Notes: generated by a model from the sequence alone, not told the origin. A stretch of DNA of 64,000 nucleotides from Micromonospora sp. Llam0 (GCF_003751085.1 NZ_RJJY01000001.1:1178001-1242000), one strand, 5' to 3'; counted from the first letter of the stretch, positions 17,147-26,783 are shown. Numbers and translations are program-made.

Positions 17147-18301
17147 TCAGCCGAGGCTGGCCGCCATCCGGCGTACCGCCTCGGTGATCGTCTCCGGTGC
17201 GGCGGCCAGGTTCAGCCGGGCGTGCCCGGCGCCGCCGCTGCCGAAATCCCCGCCGGCGCTCAACGCCACCCGCCCCCGGTCGAGGAACGCGGCGGCCGGG
17301 TCGTCACCCAACCCCAACGCCCGGCAGTCCAGCCAGGCCAGGAAGGTCGCCTTGCCCGGCGGGTACCGCACCTGCGGCAGTTGCGCCGCGAGCAGGTCGG
17401 CCAGCAGCCGCCGGTTCGCGTCGACCGCCGACCGTACGGTGTCCAGCCAGTCGCCGCCGTCGCGGAACGCCGCCGTGTGCGCGATCACCCCGAGATGGTT
17501 GACTCCGTGGCCAACCTCCTCCGGCAGCCGGGCCAGGTCGGCCGCGGCCGCTGGCCCGGCGACCGCGAGGGCGGCCTTCAACCCGGCCAGGTTCCAGCCC
17601 TTGGAGCCGGAGATCAGCGTCAGGCCGTCGTCGGCGCCGGGCACCGACAGGTACGGCACGAACGTCACACCGGACGCGGTCATCGGTGCGTGAATCTCGT
17701 CGACCACCACCCGTACGCCGTGCCGGCCGGTCAACTCCGCCACGGCGGCCAGCTCGTCGGCGGTGTGCACCGTCCCGGTCGGGTTGTGCGGACTGCACAG
17801 CAGGTACGCCGCCCGGCGGCCACCCGCGCGGGCGGCGGTGAACGCCCCGGCCAGCGCGTCAAGGTCCAGCCGGCCGTCCGACCCGAGCGGGGCCTCCCGC
17901 ACCGGCCGACCCAGGTTGCGCAGGAACCCGTAGAACGGCGGGTACACCGGCGGGTTGATCACCACCGTGTCGCCCGGCCCGGTCACCAGCTTCAGCATCT
18001 CGACCGCGCCGAGCATCACGTCCGGCACGATCGCCGTGCGCGCCGGGTCCAGACCGTCCCACCCCCACCGTTCGGCCGCGAACCCGGCGACCGCCTCGGC
18101 GTAACCGGCACCGGTGGCGTAACCGAGATCACCGGCACGCACCGCCGCGTCGATCGCCGTGACGACCGGTCCGGCCGGGTCGACGTCCATTTCCGCCACC
18201 CACACCGGCAGCACGTCAGCCGGGTAGAGCCGCCACTTGATGCTGGTCCGCTGCCGGGCCCGGTCCAGCGGCACCCACGGCCCCTGCGGTGGTGTCGTCA
18301 C
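17147..18301 (-). CDS. MalY/PatB-type PLP-dependent C-S lyase
   Basis: The protein is a fold-type I PLP enzyme of 384 residues. Signatures are [19 protein letters not shown] near residue 21, PPVYPPF, the SPHNPTG loop, VVDEIHAP with the PLP Asp, and the Schiff-base lysine K234 in [12 protein letters not shown]. This pattern matches cystathionine beta-lyases of the MalY/PatB class rather than ordinary aminotransferases. I chose GTG 18301 because GGAGG lies 5 bases upstream. A GTG at 18331 overlaps the rloB-like stop (GTGA) and is an alternative. It would cleave cystathionine or other cysteine S-conjugates. Confidence 0.85.
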   Translation of the reverse strand: MTTPPQGPWVPLDRARQRTSIKWRLYPADVLPVWVAEMDVDPAGPVVTAIDAAVRAGDLGYATGAGYAEAVAGFAAERWGWDGLDPARTAIVPDVMLGAVEMLKLVTGPGDTVVINPPVYPPFYGFLRNLGRPVREAPLGSDGRLDLDALAGAFTAARAGGRRAAYLLCSPHNPTGTVHTADELAAVAELTGRHGVRVVVDEIHAPMTASGVTFVPYLSVPGADDGLTLISGSKGWNLAGLKAALAVAGPAAAADLARLPEEVGHGVNHLGVIAHTAAFRDGGDWLDTVRSAVDANRRLLADLLAAQLPQVRYPPGKATFLAWLDCRALGLGDDPAAAFLDRGRVALSAGGDFGSGGAGHARLNLAAAPETITEAVRRMAASLG

Positions 18302-18327
18302 CGTCGCCTCCGATCCAGGACGTTCGT

Positions 18328-18954
18328 TCACCCTGATCCGCTCGCGGTCGGCTCGACCGCCTTCAGCAGTTCATACATTCCCGACGAGGGGTTGTCGTTG
18401 GGGAACGTCGCCTGATTCCGGTCGTGCCGCCGCCCGAGCAGTGCGGCGCGTCGTGCCGCCGCCTGCCGTTGCTGCAGGTAGCGCGTCGGGTCGATCCGCT
18501 TGCCGGTACGGCCGTCGAGCTTGCGGCTACGCCGTTCGGCCTCAGCAGTGGTGAGGAACGCCGTCTGGTCCTGAAAGTGCAGGATGAGCCACAGCTCGAA
18601 GCACGGGTTGCTGACCGCCAGTCGAATGCCGTGTTTCGCTGCCAGCCGGATGGCCCGGTCGAGGTGCGGATGGTGCTTGGGCCATTCGACGTCGAACACG
18701 CACCAGCATTCGTCGACCTCGTCGTCCCCGCTACGTTCTATCGCCCGGTTGACCAGGGTCAGCGGAACCCCTCGCTCCGGGTCGATCTCGATGTTGATCG
18801 ATGTGCTGTCCCTGATGTGCGGAAGCCGGCGGAGCGCGTTCAGGTAGTCCGGCTCCGACGCCTCGCCTTCGCAGAAGATGACGATCGTCCTGCGCTCGGG
18901 GCGGGTCGCAGTCCGCCGTCGCAGGTCCTTGGCCCGCGTCCGTCTCGGTGTCAC
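18328..18954 (-). CDS. rloB: RloB-like protein (TOPRIM-like nuclease candidate)
   Basis: The 208-residue protein carries the RloB pattern: [15 protein letters not shown] with a conserved Glu, [26 protein letters not shown] and a terminal [10 protein letters not shown]. The FCEGE and FD.E motifs correspond to the acidic metal-binding residues of TOPRIM-type nucleases. It follows the ATPase gene after 3 bases. RloB proteins accompany RloA-type ATPases, and, as I recall, AbiLii of the lactococcal AbiL phage-resistance system has this domain. A nuclease effector role is inferred. Confidence 0.85.
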   Translation of the reverse strand: MTPRRTRAKDLRRRTATRPERRTIVIFCEGEASEPDYLNALRRLPHIRDSTSINIEIDPERGVPLTLVNRAIERSGDDEVDECWCVFDVEWPKHHPHLDRAIRLAAKHGIRLAVSNPCFELWLILHFQDQTAFLTTAEAERRSRKLDGRTGKRIDPTRYLQQRQAAARRAALLGRRHDRNQATFPNDNPSSGMYELLKAVEPTASGSG

Positions 18955-18957
18955 CGG

Positions 18958-20223
18958 TCAGCCGATCAGTCCGAGTGCCCGGAGGATCTCGGTGCGGTCG
19001 ACGTCGGGTAGCGCGCCGAACCGCCCGTGCAGGTACGCCTTTTCGAGGTTCTGCGACCGGCGTACGCGTTCGCCGGCGAACTCGGCGAGCGCGCCGAGGC
19101 GGGTCGCGCCGTCAGCTGCCTTTTCGGTCAGCCAGACCTCGTCCCGGTTCAGGTGATTGAGCAGGCTGGTGTCGTGCGACGTGAAGATCAGCTGTGCTCC
19201 CGAGGGGTTCGTCGCGGGGTCGGTGAACAGCCGGATGAGCTGCATGGACAGTGTCGGGTGCAGGCTTGCGTCCAGCTCGTCGAACAGCAGCAGGGAACCT
19301 GCTTTCAGCGCGGTCAGCACCGGGCCGATGAGCTGGAACCAGGTACGAGTGCCCTCCGACTCGGCACCGAAATCCAAGGGGACCGCTTCGCTTTCCGTGC
19401 GATGCACCAACCGGACCCGTCGTCGACGGCCCGGCGGTGTCAGATCCTGATCAGCAGCTGCACCGTCATCGATCAGCACGTCCTCGATGCCGAGGTCGGC
19501 CATCCGCAGCAGCGCCAACGCCTGGGCCCGGTCCGGACGCAGGTCCTCGAACCACGCGGGTTGCAGCTGATCGGGGCCGGTCTCCTCGAACCAGTACCTG
19601 GTCGAGAGGCTTGCCGCCCGCCTCACGAACGGGCGGCGCCGAGCCATTTGCCCCAGTGTCTGGACGTTCAACAGTGCGTGGGCGGGGCCGGTGACGAGGG
19701 GCTCGCGGAACCGTCGGGCAGCTGACAAGGCGAGAGTACGGGCGGTCAGCAGCTCACGGGTGCCCGACAGGTGGCCGAGGCCCCGTTGCAGCGTCAGCTC
19801 GTCGCCTTCGCGTTCGAAGATCCGACGCCGCTTGCGCTCCGGATAGTGGAACAGACCTTCGTAGCGGATCGCGTCGGTGTCGAGCTCGACGACGTACTCG
19901 AAGCGGACCCCGCCGAGGATCAGCTCTACGGTGAACTCCGACGGGCGTCGCGGACCGTCGCCGAACGCGAACGGCTCGACCGGGATCCCGTCGTCCCAGA
20001 ACCGCAGCGAGTCGGCGACCGCGTCGCGTAGCCAGCCGAGTGCGGCGACCACGTTCGACTTGCCGGAGGCGTTGGGACCGTAGATGGCGGCGACCGGCAG
20101 CAGGCTCTCGTCGATACTGTCGACCCGCTGCACCGCCGGCCGGTCCCGGTCGACGGCGACCATCGACAGCTCGACCGGTCCGAGGATCGAGCGGAAGTTC
20201 GCCGCCTCGAAACGGATCAGCAC
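18958..20223 (-). CDS. AAA_15/RloA-like ATPase
   Basis: This 421-residue SMC/RecF-like ATPase starts MLIRFEAANFRSI, the usual opening of the family. It has Walker A YGPNASGKSN near residue 50, an ABC-type signature region around GAESEGTRTWF, Walker B LLLFDELDASLHP and the switch His in FTSHDTSLL. Together with the RloB-like protein 3 bases downstream it forms the two-gene RloA/RloB (AbiL-like) arrangement, in which the ATPase is thought to sense or gate a nuclease partner. Phage defence is inferred from this pairing. Confidence 0.88.
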   Translation of the reverse strand: MLIRFEAANFRSILGPVELSMVAVDRDRPAVQRVDSIDESLLPVAAIYGPNASGKSNVVAALGWLRDAVADSLRFWDDGIPVEPFAFGDGPRRPSEFTVELILGGVRFEYVVELDTDAIRYEGLFHYPERKRRRIFEREGDELTLQRGLGHLSGTRELLTARTLALSAARRFREPLVTGPAHALLNVQTLGQMARRRPFVRRAASLSTRYWFEETGPDQLQPAWFEDLRPDRAQALALLRMADLGIEDVLIDDGAAADQDLTPPGRRRRVRLVHRTESEAVPLDFGAESEGTRTWFQLIGPVLTALKAGSLLLFDELDASLHPTLSMQLIRLFTDPATNPSGAQLIFTSHDTSLLNHLNRDEVWLTEKAADGATRLGALAEFAGERVRRSQNLEKAYLHGRFGALPDVDRTEILRALGLIG

Positions 20224-20325
20224 AGCACCTGCCTCCTAGCGCATGACCCCGCAACCATACCGCAGTATCCGGCGGAAATTGACAGAATCGCGGCTCTGTC
20301 GACGCCCAGCCGACGTCAAGCGCGG

Positions 20326-20763
20326 TCAGTCGGCGGCGGTGACCGGACGCCAGCCCAGCGGGGTGGAGAGCACCATCGTGCTGGACGGCTGACCGTACGG
20401 GGCGAGCCGGTCGATCACGTCCTCGAAGGCGTCCATCGACGCCGCCGCCACCTTCAGCATCGAGCAGGCGTCGCCGGTGATCCGGTGGATCTCCAGGATC
20501 TCCGGCCAGGTCGGCACCTGCGGGTCGCGCAGGATGCAGTGCGACCCGTAGCAGGACATCCGGATCAGCGCGATCACCGTCCAGCCGGCCCGGGTCAGGT
20601 CGACGTGCGCGTGGTAGCCGCTGACCACCCCGGACTCCTCCAGCCGGCGGACCCGCTCGGCCACCGCCGGCGGCGACAGGTGCACCCGGCGGGACAGCTC
20701 GCTGAAGGAAAGTCGGGCATCGGCCTGCAACTCACGCAGCAGCGCCCAATCCATCTCGTCCAC
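20326..20763 (-). CDS. Lrp/AsnC-family regulator, likely of the kynurenine operon
   Basis: From the GTG at 20763 the protein has 145 residues; a GTG at 20769 is also possible but lies only 3 bases from the AAGGG site. The N-terminus is an AsnC-type helix-turn-helix (WALLRELQADARLSFSELSRRVHLSPPAVAERVRRLEESG). The C-terminus is a RAM/Lrp ligand-binding domain (HRITGDACSMLKVAA). It is transcribed divergently from kynA with a 142-base gap holding a 12-bp palindrome. KynR of Pseudomonas, also an Lrp/AsnC protein, activates kyn genes in response to kynurenine. A KynR-like role here is therefore likely but unproven. Confidence 0.85.
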   Translation of the reverse strand: MDEMDWALLRELQADARLSFSELSRRVHLSPPAVAERVRRLEESGVVSGYHAHVDLTRAGWTVIALIRMSCYGSHCILRDPQVPTWPEILEIHRITGDACSMLKVAAASMDAFEDVIDRLAPYGQPSSTMVLSTPLGWRPVTAAD

Positions 20764-20806
20764 GGACACTTTCCCTTCGTTAACCGACCACCCAAATCTA
20801 GCCACG

Positions 20807-20867
20807 GACCTGCAGGTCGCGGCCGCGTACCGCCGTTGATCCGGTATTCAGCCGCGGACCGCAAGTC
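20807..20867. promoter_or_regulatory. Candidate Lrp/AsnC operator in the kyn divergent promoter
   Basis: The gap between the Lrp gene and kynA contains the perfect palindrome GACCTGCAGGTC at 20807-20818 and a degenerate copy GACCGCAAGTC at 20857-20867. Their centres are about 50 bp apart, close to five helical turns. Both are preceded by G, giving a shared GGACC. Lrp-type proteins bind several phased sites, so these may be operator half-sites. Confidence 0.4.
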
Positions 20868-20905
20868 GGCAATCATGGGCGACACAGCAAAGGAGGGCAG
20901 CCGAC

Positions 20906-21799
20906 GTGAACAGCACCGACGTGGCCAGCCCACCGGCCGTGCGGCCGGTGGACGCCGCCGAACGCGACGCCCGCGCCGCCGCGAACGCCGGCGAGCCGAC
21001 CCTGGAGTTCGGCGACCGGGTGCCGTACGACGCCTACGTGCACGCCAGCACCCTGCACAGCCTGCAGCGCACCCTCAGCGACGACCCCGGCGAGATGTCG
21101 TTCCTGATGGTCAGCCAGATCATGGAGCTGTACTTCGGGCTGACCCGCCACGAGCTGCGCCACGCTCAACGGCTGATCCGCGCCGACCGGGTGTGGGAGG
21201 CGCTCGCCCCGCTGCGCCGCGCCGCCCTGCACCTGGAAGGGCTCAACGCCTCCTGGCAGACGCTGCGCTGGATGACCCCGGCCGACTTCAACCGGTTCCG
21301 TAACCTGCTCGGTGAGGGCTCCGGTTTCCAGTCGGCGATGTACCGGCAGTTGGAGTTCATCCTCGGCATCCGGACCCCGTCGCTGATCCGCCCGTTCCGC
21401 CGCCAACCCGACGTGTACGCCGAGCTGGAGCAGGCCCTGCACACGCCGAGCCTGTGGGACGACGTGATCGCCCTGCTCGCCCGCGCCGGCCACGACATCC
21501 CGGCCGACCTGCTGGGCCGCGACGTCGCCACCGAACACGAACCGCACCCGGCCGTCGAGGCCGCCTGGGTGGAGGTCTACCGGGTCAACGGCCCGGACAA
21601 CCATCTGCGGCTGCTCGGCGAGGCGTTGACCGAGGTCGCCGAACAGTTCGGCGACTGGCGCTACAAGCATCTCAAGGCGGTGCAGCGCACCATGGGCGCC
21701 AAGGTCGGCAGCGGCGGCTCCGCCGGGCTGGCCTGGCTGCAACGCAGCATGAACCGGGTGGTGTTCCCCGAGATCTGGTCCGCCCGGACCAGCATGTGA
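20906..21799 (+). CDS. kynA: Tryptophan 2,3-dioxygenase
   Basis: This haem enzyme of 297 residues opens the indole ring of L-tryptophan to N-formylkynurenine. Family motifs are unbroken: LEFGDRVPYDAYVHAS, FLMVSQIMELYFGL, HLEGLNASWQTLRWM, GEGSGFQSAMYRQLEF and EQFGDWRYKHLKAVQRTMGAK, followed by GSGGSAGLAWL. The last helix pair carries the haem-ligating His region. The GTG at 20906 follows AGGAGGG by about 9 bases. It is the first gene of the eleven-gene operon and lies opposite the Lrp regulator. Confidence 0.96.
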   Translation: MNSTDVASPPAVRPVDAAERDARAAANAGEPTLEFGDRVPYDAYVHASTLHSLQRTLSDDPGEMSFLMVSQIMELYFGLTRHELRHAQRLIRADRVWEALAPLRRAALHLEGLNASWQTLRWMTPADFNRFRNLLGEGSGFQSAMYRQLEFILGIRTPSLIRPFRRQPDVYAELEQALHTPSLWDDVIALLARAGHDIPADLLGRDVATEHEPHPAVEAAWVEVYRVNGPDNHLRLLGEALTEVAEQFGDWRYKHLKAVQRTMGAKVGSGGSAGLAWLQRSMNRVVFPEIWSARTSM

Positions 21800-21810
21800 G
21801 AGGCTGCCGC

Positions 21811-23115
21811 ATGTTCACAGAGGACGACGCCCGTCGCCGCGACGCCGCCGACCCGGGCCACCGCGACCTGTTCCACATCCCGCCGGCCACCGGCGGCGAC
21901 CACCCCGACGTCGCCTACTTCGCCGGCAACTCCCTCGGCCTGCAACCGAAGGCCACCCGCGCCGAGCTGCTCGACGACCTCGACGACTGGGCCCGGCTCG
22001 GCGTCGAAGGCCACCTCGAAGCCGGCCGGCCGTGGCTGCCGTACCACGAGTTCCTCACCGACACCGCCGCGCGACTGGTCGGCGCCCTGCCCAGCGAGAC
22101 CGTGGTGATGAACTCGCTGACGGTCAACCTGCACCTGCTGATGGTGTCGTTCTACCGGCCGACCGGCGACCGCACCCGCATCGTCATCGAGGACTCGGCG
22201 TTCCCGTCGGACAGCTACGCGGTGCGCAGCCAGGCCGCCTTCCACGGCCTCGACCCCGACCGTACGGTGGTCCGGCTGCGCCCGCGCCCCGACGAGGACA
22301 CCCTGCGCACCGCCGACGTCGTCGACTACCTGCGCACCGACGGCGACCGGGTGGCGTTGGTGCTGCTCGGCGGGGTCAACTACCTCACCGGCGAGCTGCT
22401 GGACATCCCGACGATCACCGCCGCCGGCCGGGCCGCCGGCGCGATCGTCGGCTGGGACCTGGCGCACGCCGCCGGCAACGTGCCGCTGCGGCTGCACGAC
22501 TGGGGTGTCGACTTCGCCGCCTGGTGCTCCTACAAGTACCTCAACTCCGGGCCGGGTGCCCTGGCCGGCGCGTACGTGCACGAACGCCACCACGGCGATC
22601 CGACGCTGGCCCGCTTCGAAGGCTGGTGGAGCACCGAGCCGGCCACCCGGTTCGAGATGACCCCGGTGTCGCGGCCACCGGCCAGCGCCGACGCCTGGCA
22701 GGTCTCCAACCCGCCGATCTTCGCGATGGGTCCGGTCCGTACCTCGTTGCAGATCTTCGACAAGGTCGGCATGGCGGCGCTGCGCGACCGCAGCGAACGG
22801 CTCACCGGCTACCTCGAACAGCTGCTCGACGAGACCCTGCCGGGCCGGCCGGTCAGCGTCGTCACCCCCCGGGATCCGGCCCGACGCGGCTGCCAACTGT
22901 CGCTGCGCATCAGTGGCGGGGCGGGTGCCACCGGCGGCGGGGCGCACGCGTTGACCGCCCGGCTGCGCCACGAACACGGGGTGATCGCCGACGCCCGCGA
23001 ACCGGACATCGTCCGGCTCGCCCCGGTACCGCTGTACTCGACGTACCACGACTGCTGGCGGGCCGCCCGGGCGCTCGCCGCGACCCTCCCAGCGAAAGGC
23101 GGCGACGATGTCTGA
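21811..23115 (+). CDS. kynU: Kynureninase
   Basis: This PLP enzyme of 434 residues cleaves kynurenine or 3-hydroxykynurenine to (hydroxy)anthranilate and alanine. Visible hallmarks are YFAGNSLGLQPKA near the start, VVMNSLTVNLHLLMVSFY, GWDLAHAAGNVPL with the PLP-binding Asp, and WCSYKYLNSGPGALAG with the Schiff-base Lys, followed by WWSTEPATRFEM. The ATG at 21811 lies 11 bases after the kynA stop; the frame is open further upstream inside kynA but that part is antisense-like noise. It overlaps kmo by 8 bases. Confidence 0.95.
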   Translation: MFTEDDARRRDAADPGHRDLFHIPPATGGDHPDVAYFAGNSLGLQPKATRAELLDDLDDWARLGVEGHLEAGRPWLPYHEFLTDTAARLVGALPSETVVMNSLTVNLHLLMVSFYRPTGDRTRIVIEDSAFPSDSYAVRSQAAFHGLDPDRTVVRLRPRPDEDTLRTADVVDYLRTDGDRVALVLLGGVNYLTGELLDIPTITAAGRAAGAIVGWDLAHAAGNVPLRLHDWGVDFAAWCSYKYLNSGPGALAGAYVHERHHGDPTLARFEGWWSTEPATRFEMTPVSRPPASADAWQVSNPPIFAMGPVRTSLQIFDKVGMAALRDRSERLTGYLEQLLDETLPGRPVSVVTPRDPARRGCQLSLRISGGAGATGGGAHALTARLRHEHGVIADAREPDIVRLAPVPLYSTYHDCWRAARALAATLPAKGGDDV

Positions 23116-24451
23116 ACGCGCACCCGTCGCGGTGGTCGGCGCCGGCCTGGCCGGCAGCCTGCTCGCCTGCTTCCTGGCCCGCCGCGGCCTGCCGGTCACC
23201 CTCTACGAGCGCCGACCCGACCCGCGACGCGGCACCGCCGAACGCGGCCGGTCGATCAACCTGGCGCTGTCCGAACGCGGCCTGGACGCGCTGCGCCGCA
23301 TCGGCCTGGCCGACCAGGTGCTCGCCGACGCGCTGCCGATGCCCGGCCGGATGATCCACCCGGTCGACGGAGACCTGGACTTCCAGCCGTACAGCGCCGA
23401 CGGGCAGCGGGCGATCAACTCGATCAGCCGGGGCGCGCTCAACAACGCGCTGCTCGACGCCGCCGAGGCCGCGCCCGGCGTCACCGTCGTCTTCGACCAC
23501 CGGCTCGTCGGCCTCGACCCGGACACCGGCGAGGCGACCTTCGACACGCCGCAGGGCACGGTCCGCGCGGACGCGCAGGTCGTGCTCGGCGCCGACGGCG
23601 CCGGTTCGGCGGTACGCGGCCAACTGCTCGCCCACGGCCTGGTCGACGAGAGCCTCGACTTCCTCGACTACGGCTACAAGGAGCTGACCATCCCGGCGGT
23701 CGGCGGCGACTACGCCCTCGACCCGGGTGCGCTGCACATCTGGCCGCGCGGCACGTCGATGATGATCGCCCTGCCGAACCCGGACCGCTCCTTCACCTGC
23801 ACCCTGTTCTGGCCGACCGGCGGTACGTCGAGTTTCGCCTCGCTGAGCAGCCCGGCGGCGATCGAACGGCACTTCCGTACCCACTACCCGGACGTGCCGC
23901 CGCTGGCACCGGACCTGGTGGACGACTACCAGCACAACCCGGTCGGTCTGCTCGGCACGGTGCGCTGCGACCCGTGGCAGGTCGGCGGCCTGGTGGCGCT
24001 GGTCGGCGACGCCGCCCACGCGGTCGTGCCGTTCTACGGCCAGGGCGCCAACTGCGCCTTCGAGGACGTCGTCGAGCTGGACCGCTGCCTCGACGACACC
24101 GGCGGCGACTGGGCGGCGGCGCTGCCGCTGTACCAGTCCCGCCGCCAGGACAACGCCGAAGCGATCGCCCAGATGGCCCTGGCGAACTTCGTCGAGATGC
24201 GCGACAAGGTCGCCTCCCCGACGTTCCAGACCTTCCGCAAGGTCGAACACGCCCTGGAACGGGCGTTGCCGGGGCGCTACGTGTCCCGGTACGAAATGGT
24301 CTCCTTCACCACCATCCCGTACGCCGAGGTCAGGCGTCGGGTCCGCCGCCAGCACCAGCTGCTGGCGGCGGCGGTGGCCGGGACGGCGGCGCTGTCAGTA
24401 GGGGCACTCGGCGCCGCCGTCCACCGGCTCGTCCGGAAGGGACGCTCATGA
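23108..24451 (+). CDS. kmo: Kynurenine 3-monooxygenase
   Basis: The 447-residue FAD aromatic hydroxylase converts kynurenine to 3-hydroxykynurenine with NADPH and oxygen. It has the N-terminal dinucleotide motif VVGAGLAGSLLACFL, the KMO-specific RGRSINLALSERG, and GDAAHAVVPFYGQGANCAFED for FAD binding. Near the C-terminus is a hydrophobic stretch (LLAAAVAGTAALSVGALGAA) that could anchor the enzyme in the membrane, as the C-terminal helix does in mitochondrial KMO. ATG 23108 overlaps kynU by 8 bases and the stop overlaps the next ATG (ATGA). Confidence 0.95.
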   Translation: MSERAPVAVVGAGLAGSLLACFLARRGLPVTLYERRPDPRRGTAERGRSINLALSERGLDALRRIGLADQVLADALPMPGRMIHPVDGDLDFQPYSADGQRAINSISRGALNNALLDAAEAAPGVTVVFDHRLVGLDPDTGEATFDTPQGTVRADAQVVLGADGAGSAVRGQLLAHGLVDESLDFLDYGYKELTIPAVGGDYALDPGALHIWPRGTSMMIALPNPDRSFTCTLFWPTGGTSSFASLSSPAAIERHFRTHYPDVPPLAPDLVDDYQHNPVGLLGTVRCDPWQVGGLVALVGDAAHAVVPFYGQGANCAFEDVVELDRCLDDTGGDWAAALPLYQSRRQDNAEAIAQMALANFVEMRDKVASPTFQTFRKVEHALERALPGRYVSRYEMVSFTTIPYAEVRRRVRRQHQLLAAAVAGTAALSVGALGAAVHRLVRKGRS

Positions 24452-25956
24452 CCCTGTGGCACCCCGACCTGTACGCCGGTCGGCCGGCCGCTGCCGGTCC
24501 CGGCCTGCTGCGCAACTTCGTCGACGGCCGGTTCGTCGACACCGGGAAGCGGTTTGCGAAGGTGTCGCCGGTGTCCGGGGAGACGGTGTTCGAGGTGGCG
24601 GAGGCCGATTCTGCGACGGTCGACGCGGCCGTCGCGGCGGCCCGCGCGGCGCTGCGCGGGCCGTGGGGCGGCATGGCCGAACGGGACCGGGCGGCGGTGT
24701 TGCGGGCGGTGGCCGACGAGTTGGACCGCCGGTTCGACGACCTGGTCGCTGCTGAGGTCGCGGACACCGGTAAGCCGGTCAGCCAGGCCCGGACCCTGGA
24801 CATTCCGCGCGGGGCGGCGAACTTCCGGGCGTTCGCGGAGATCGCCGCGACCGCGCCGACCGAGTCGTTCACCACGGTCACGCCGAGCGGCGGCCGGGCG
24901 TTGAACTACGCGGTCCGCAAACCTGTCGGCGTCGTCGCGGTCATCGTGCCGTGGAACCTGCCGCTGCTGCTGCTCACCTGGAAGGTCGCCCCGGCGCTGG
25001 CCTGCGGCAACGCCGTCGTCGTCAAGCCGAGTGAGGAGACCCCGGCGTCGGCGACGCTGCTCGCCGAGGTGATGGCGGCGGTCGGCGTACCCGACGGGGT
25101 GTTCAACCTGGTGCACGGCTTCGGGCCGGGCGCGGCGGGGGAGTGGCTGACCACCCACCCCGGCGTCGATGCGATCACCTTCACCGGTGAGTCGGCGACC
25201 GGGTCGGCGATCATGCGGGCCGCCGCCGACGGGGTGAAGGCGGTCTCGTTCGAGCTCGGCGGCAAGAACGCCGGCCTGGTCTTCGCCGACGCCGACCTGG
25301 ACGCCGCCGTCGCCGGCTCGGTGCGGTCGTCGTTCACCAACGGCGGCCAGGTGTGCCTGTGCACCGAGCGGCTGTACGTGCAGCGGCCGGTCTTCGACGA
25401 GTTCGTCGACCGGCTGGCGGCCGCCGCCCGCGACGCCCGGTACGGCTGGCCCGCCGACGAGACGATCTCGACGATGCCGCTGATCTCGCGCGGCCACCGG
25501 GACAAGGTGCTCGGCTACTACGACCTGGCCCGCGCCGAAGGCGCGCAGGTCCTCGCCGGTGGCGGCGTGCCGGCCTTCGGCGACCCCCGTGATGGCGGCG
25601 CATACGTGCAGCCGACCGTGTTGACCGGGCTCGACTCCTCGGCGCGGCTGGTGCGCGAGGAGGTGTTCGGCCCGGTCTGCCACATCGCCCCGTTCGACAC
25701 CGAGGAGGAGGCGTTCGCGCTGGCCAACGACTCCGACTACGGACTGGCCGCAACGGTGTGGACCCGCGACGTGGGGCGGGCGCACCGGGCCGGTGCCGGA
25801 CTGGACGCGGGCATCGTCTGGGTGAACACCTGGTTCCTGCGGGACCTGCGCACCCCGTTCGGCGGAGTGAAGGCCTCTGGGGTGGGCCGGGAGGGCGGCG
25901 TGCACTCGCTGGACTTCTACTCCGAACTGACAAACGTCTGTGTGGATTTCTCATGA
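24448..25956 (+). CDS. nbaE: 2-aminomuconic 6-semialdehyde dehydrogenase
   Basis: This is a 502-residue NAD-dependent aldehyde dehydrogenase with the PWNLPLLLLTWKVAPALACGN segment, the catalytic Glu in FELGGKNAG and the catalytic Cys in GGQVCLCTERLYV. The CLCTERLYV context is typical of 2-aminomuconic and 2-hydroxymuconic semialdehyde dehydrogenases. In this operon it should oxidise 2-aminomuconate semialdehyde to 2-aminomuconate. It starts at an ATGA overlap with kmo and ends at an ATGA overlap with the hydratase gene. The symbol follows the Pseudomonas nba cluster. Confidence 0.9.
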   Translation: MTLWHPDLYAGRPAAAGPGLLRNFVDGRFVDTGKRFAKVSPVSGETVFEVAEADSATVDAAVAAARAALRGPWGGMAERDRAAVLRAVADELDRRFDDLVAAEVADTGKPVSQARTLDIPRGAANFRAFAEIAATAPTESFTTVTPSGGRALNYAVRKPVGVVAVIVPWNLPLLLLTWKVAPALACGNAVVVKPSEETPASATLLAEVMAAVGVPDGVFNLVHGFGPGAAGEWLTTHPGVDAITFTGESATGSAIMRAAADGVKAVSFELGGKNAGLVFADADLDAAVAGSVRSSFTNGGQVCLCTERLYVQRPVFDEFVDRLAAAARDARYGWPADETISTMPLISRGHRDKVLGYYDLARAEGAQVLAGGGVPAFGDPRDGGAYVQPTVLTGLDSSARLVREEVFGPVCHIAPFDTEEEAFALANDSDYGLAATVWTRDVGRAHRAGAGLDAGIVWVNTWFLRDLRTPFGGVKASGVGREGGVHSLDFYSELTNVCVDFS

Positions 25957-26783
25957 CTGTGGACATCGAGGCCGCTGTCGCGGCGCTGACCGGGGCGTAC
26001 GACACCGGGGTGCCGTGCCCGCCGCTGCGCGACCGGCTGCTGCCCGCCGGCGACGCGGCCGCCGCGTACGCGGTGCAGCGGGCGACCGTCGCCGGCTGGT
26101 CGGCCGTCGGCCGCCGCCGGGTCGGCGCGAAGATCGGCCTGACGTCGCCGGCGGTGCAGGCCGCGTTCGGCGTCTACCAGCCCGACTTCGGGGTGCTCTT
26201 CGCCGACATGGCGGTGCCGGATGGCGACGAGGTCGACCTGGCCGGGCTGATCCAGCCCAGGGTGGAGGCCGAGGTGGCGTTCGTGCTCGGCGCGGATCTG
26301 CCGGACGGGCCGGCGACCGTGGTCGACGTGCTGCGGGCCACCGACTTCCTGCTACCGGCGATCGAGATCGTCGACTCCCGGATCACCGACTGGGACATCT
26401 CCATCGTGGACACCGTGGCGGACAACGCCTCGTCCGGGCTGTTCGTCCTCGGCGACCGGCCGGTGCCGGCCGCCTCGGTGGACCTGCGCGAGTGCGGCAT
26501 GGTGCTCGAATCGGCCGGTGAACCGGTGTCGGTCGGCGCCGGGGCCGCCTGCCTCGGCAACCCGGTGCACGCCGTCGCCTGGCTGGCCTCGACCATGGCC
26601 GCCGCAGGGGATCCGCTGCGGGCCGGCGACATCGTGCTCTCCGGCGCGCTCGGCCCGATGGTGCCGGTCACCCCGGGGGCGGCGTACGAGGCACGCATCG
26701 CCGGGCTCGGCACGGTACGGACCAGATTCAGCGCCAAACCGGCCGGCCGGTCGGGCGACGGCGAGTCAGGGGAGGGACGGTAA
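25953..26783 (+). CDS. nbaH: 2-oxopent-4-enoate hydratase
   Basis: This 276-residue member of the MhpD/DmpE hydratase-decarboxylase family shows [12 protein letters not shown], the metal-binding [11 protein letters not shown] glutamates, [11 protein letters not shown] and [11 protein letters not shown]. It adds water to 2-hydroxypenta-2,4-dienoate to give 4-hydroxy-2-oxovalerate. A second family member (28716-29495) serves as the decarboxylase. The assignment as hydratase rests on the gene order next to the dehydrogenase and aldolase genes. Junctions are ATGA with nbaE and a one-base TAATG with nbaJ. Confidence 0.88.
   Translation: MTVDIEAAVAALTGAYDTGVPCPPLRDRLLPAGDAAAAYAVQRATVAGWSAVGRRRVGAKIGLTSPAVQAAFGVYQPDFGVLFADMAVPDGDEVDLAGLIQPRVEAEVAFVLGADLPDGPATVVDVLRATDFLLPAIEIVDSRITDWDISIVDTVADNASSGLFVLGDRPVPAASVDLRECGMVLESAGEPVSVGAGAACLGNPVHAVAWLASTMAAAGDPLRAGDIVLSGALGPMVPVTPGAAYEARIAGLGTVRTRFSAKPAGRSGDGESGEGR

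Noticed and set aside
17078..18415. A 445-codon plus-strand frame opposite the MalY/PatB-type gene
   Set aside because: The frame has no motif and runs through two unrelated genes on the other strand; the minus-strand enzyme is clear.
21661..23199. A 512-codon minus-strand frame opposite kynU
   Set aside because: It lies antisense to a well-conserved enzyme and has no recognisable domain.
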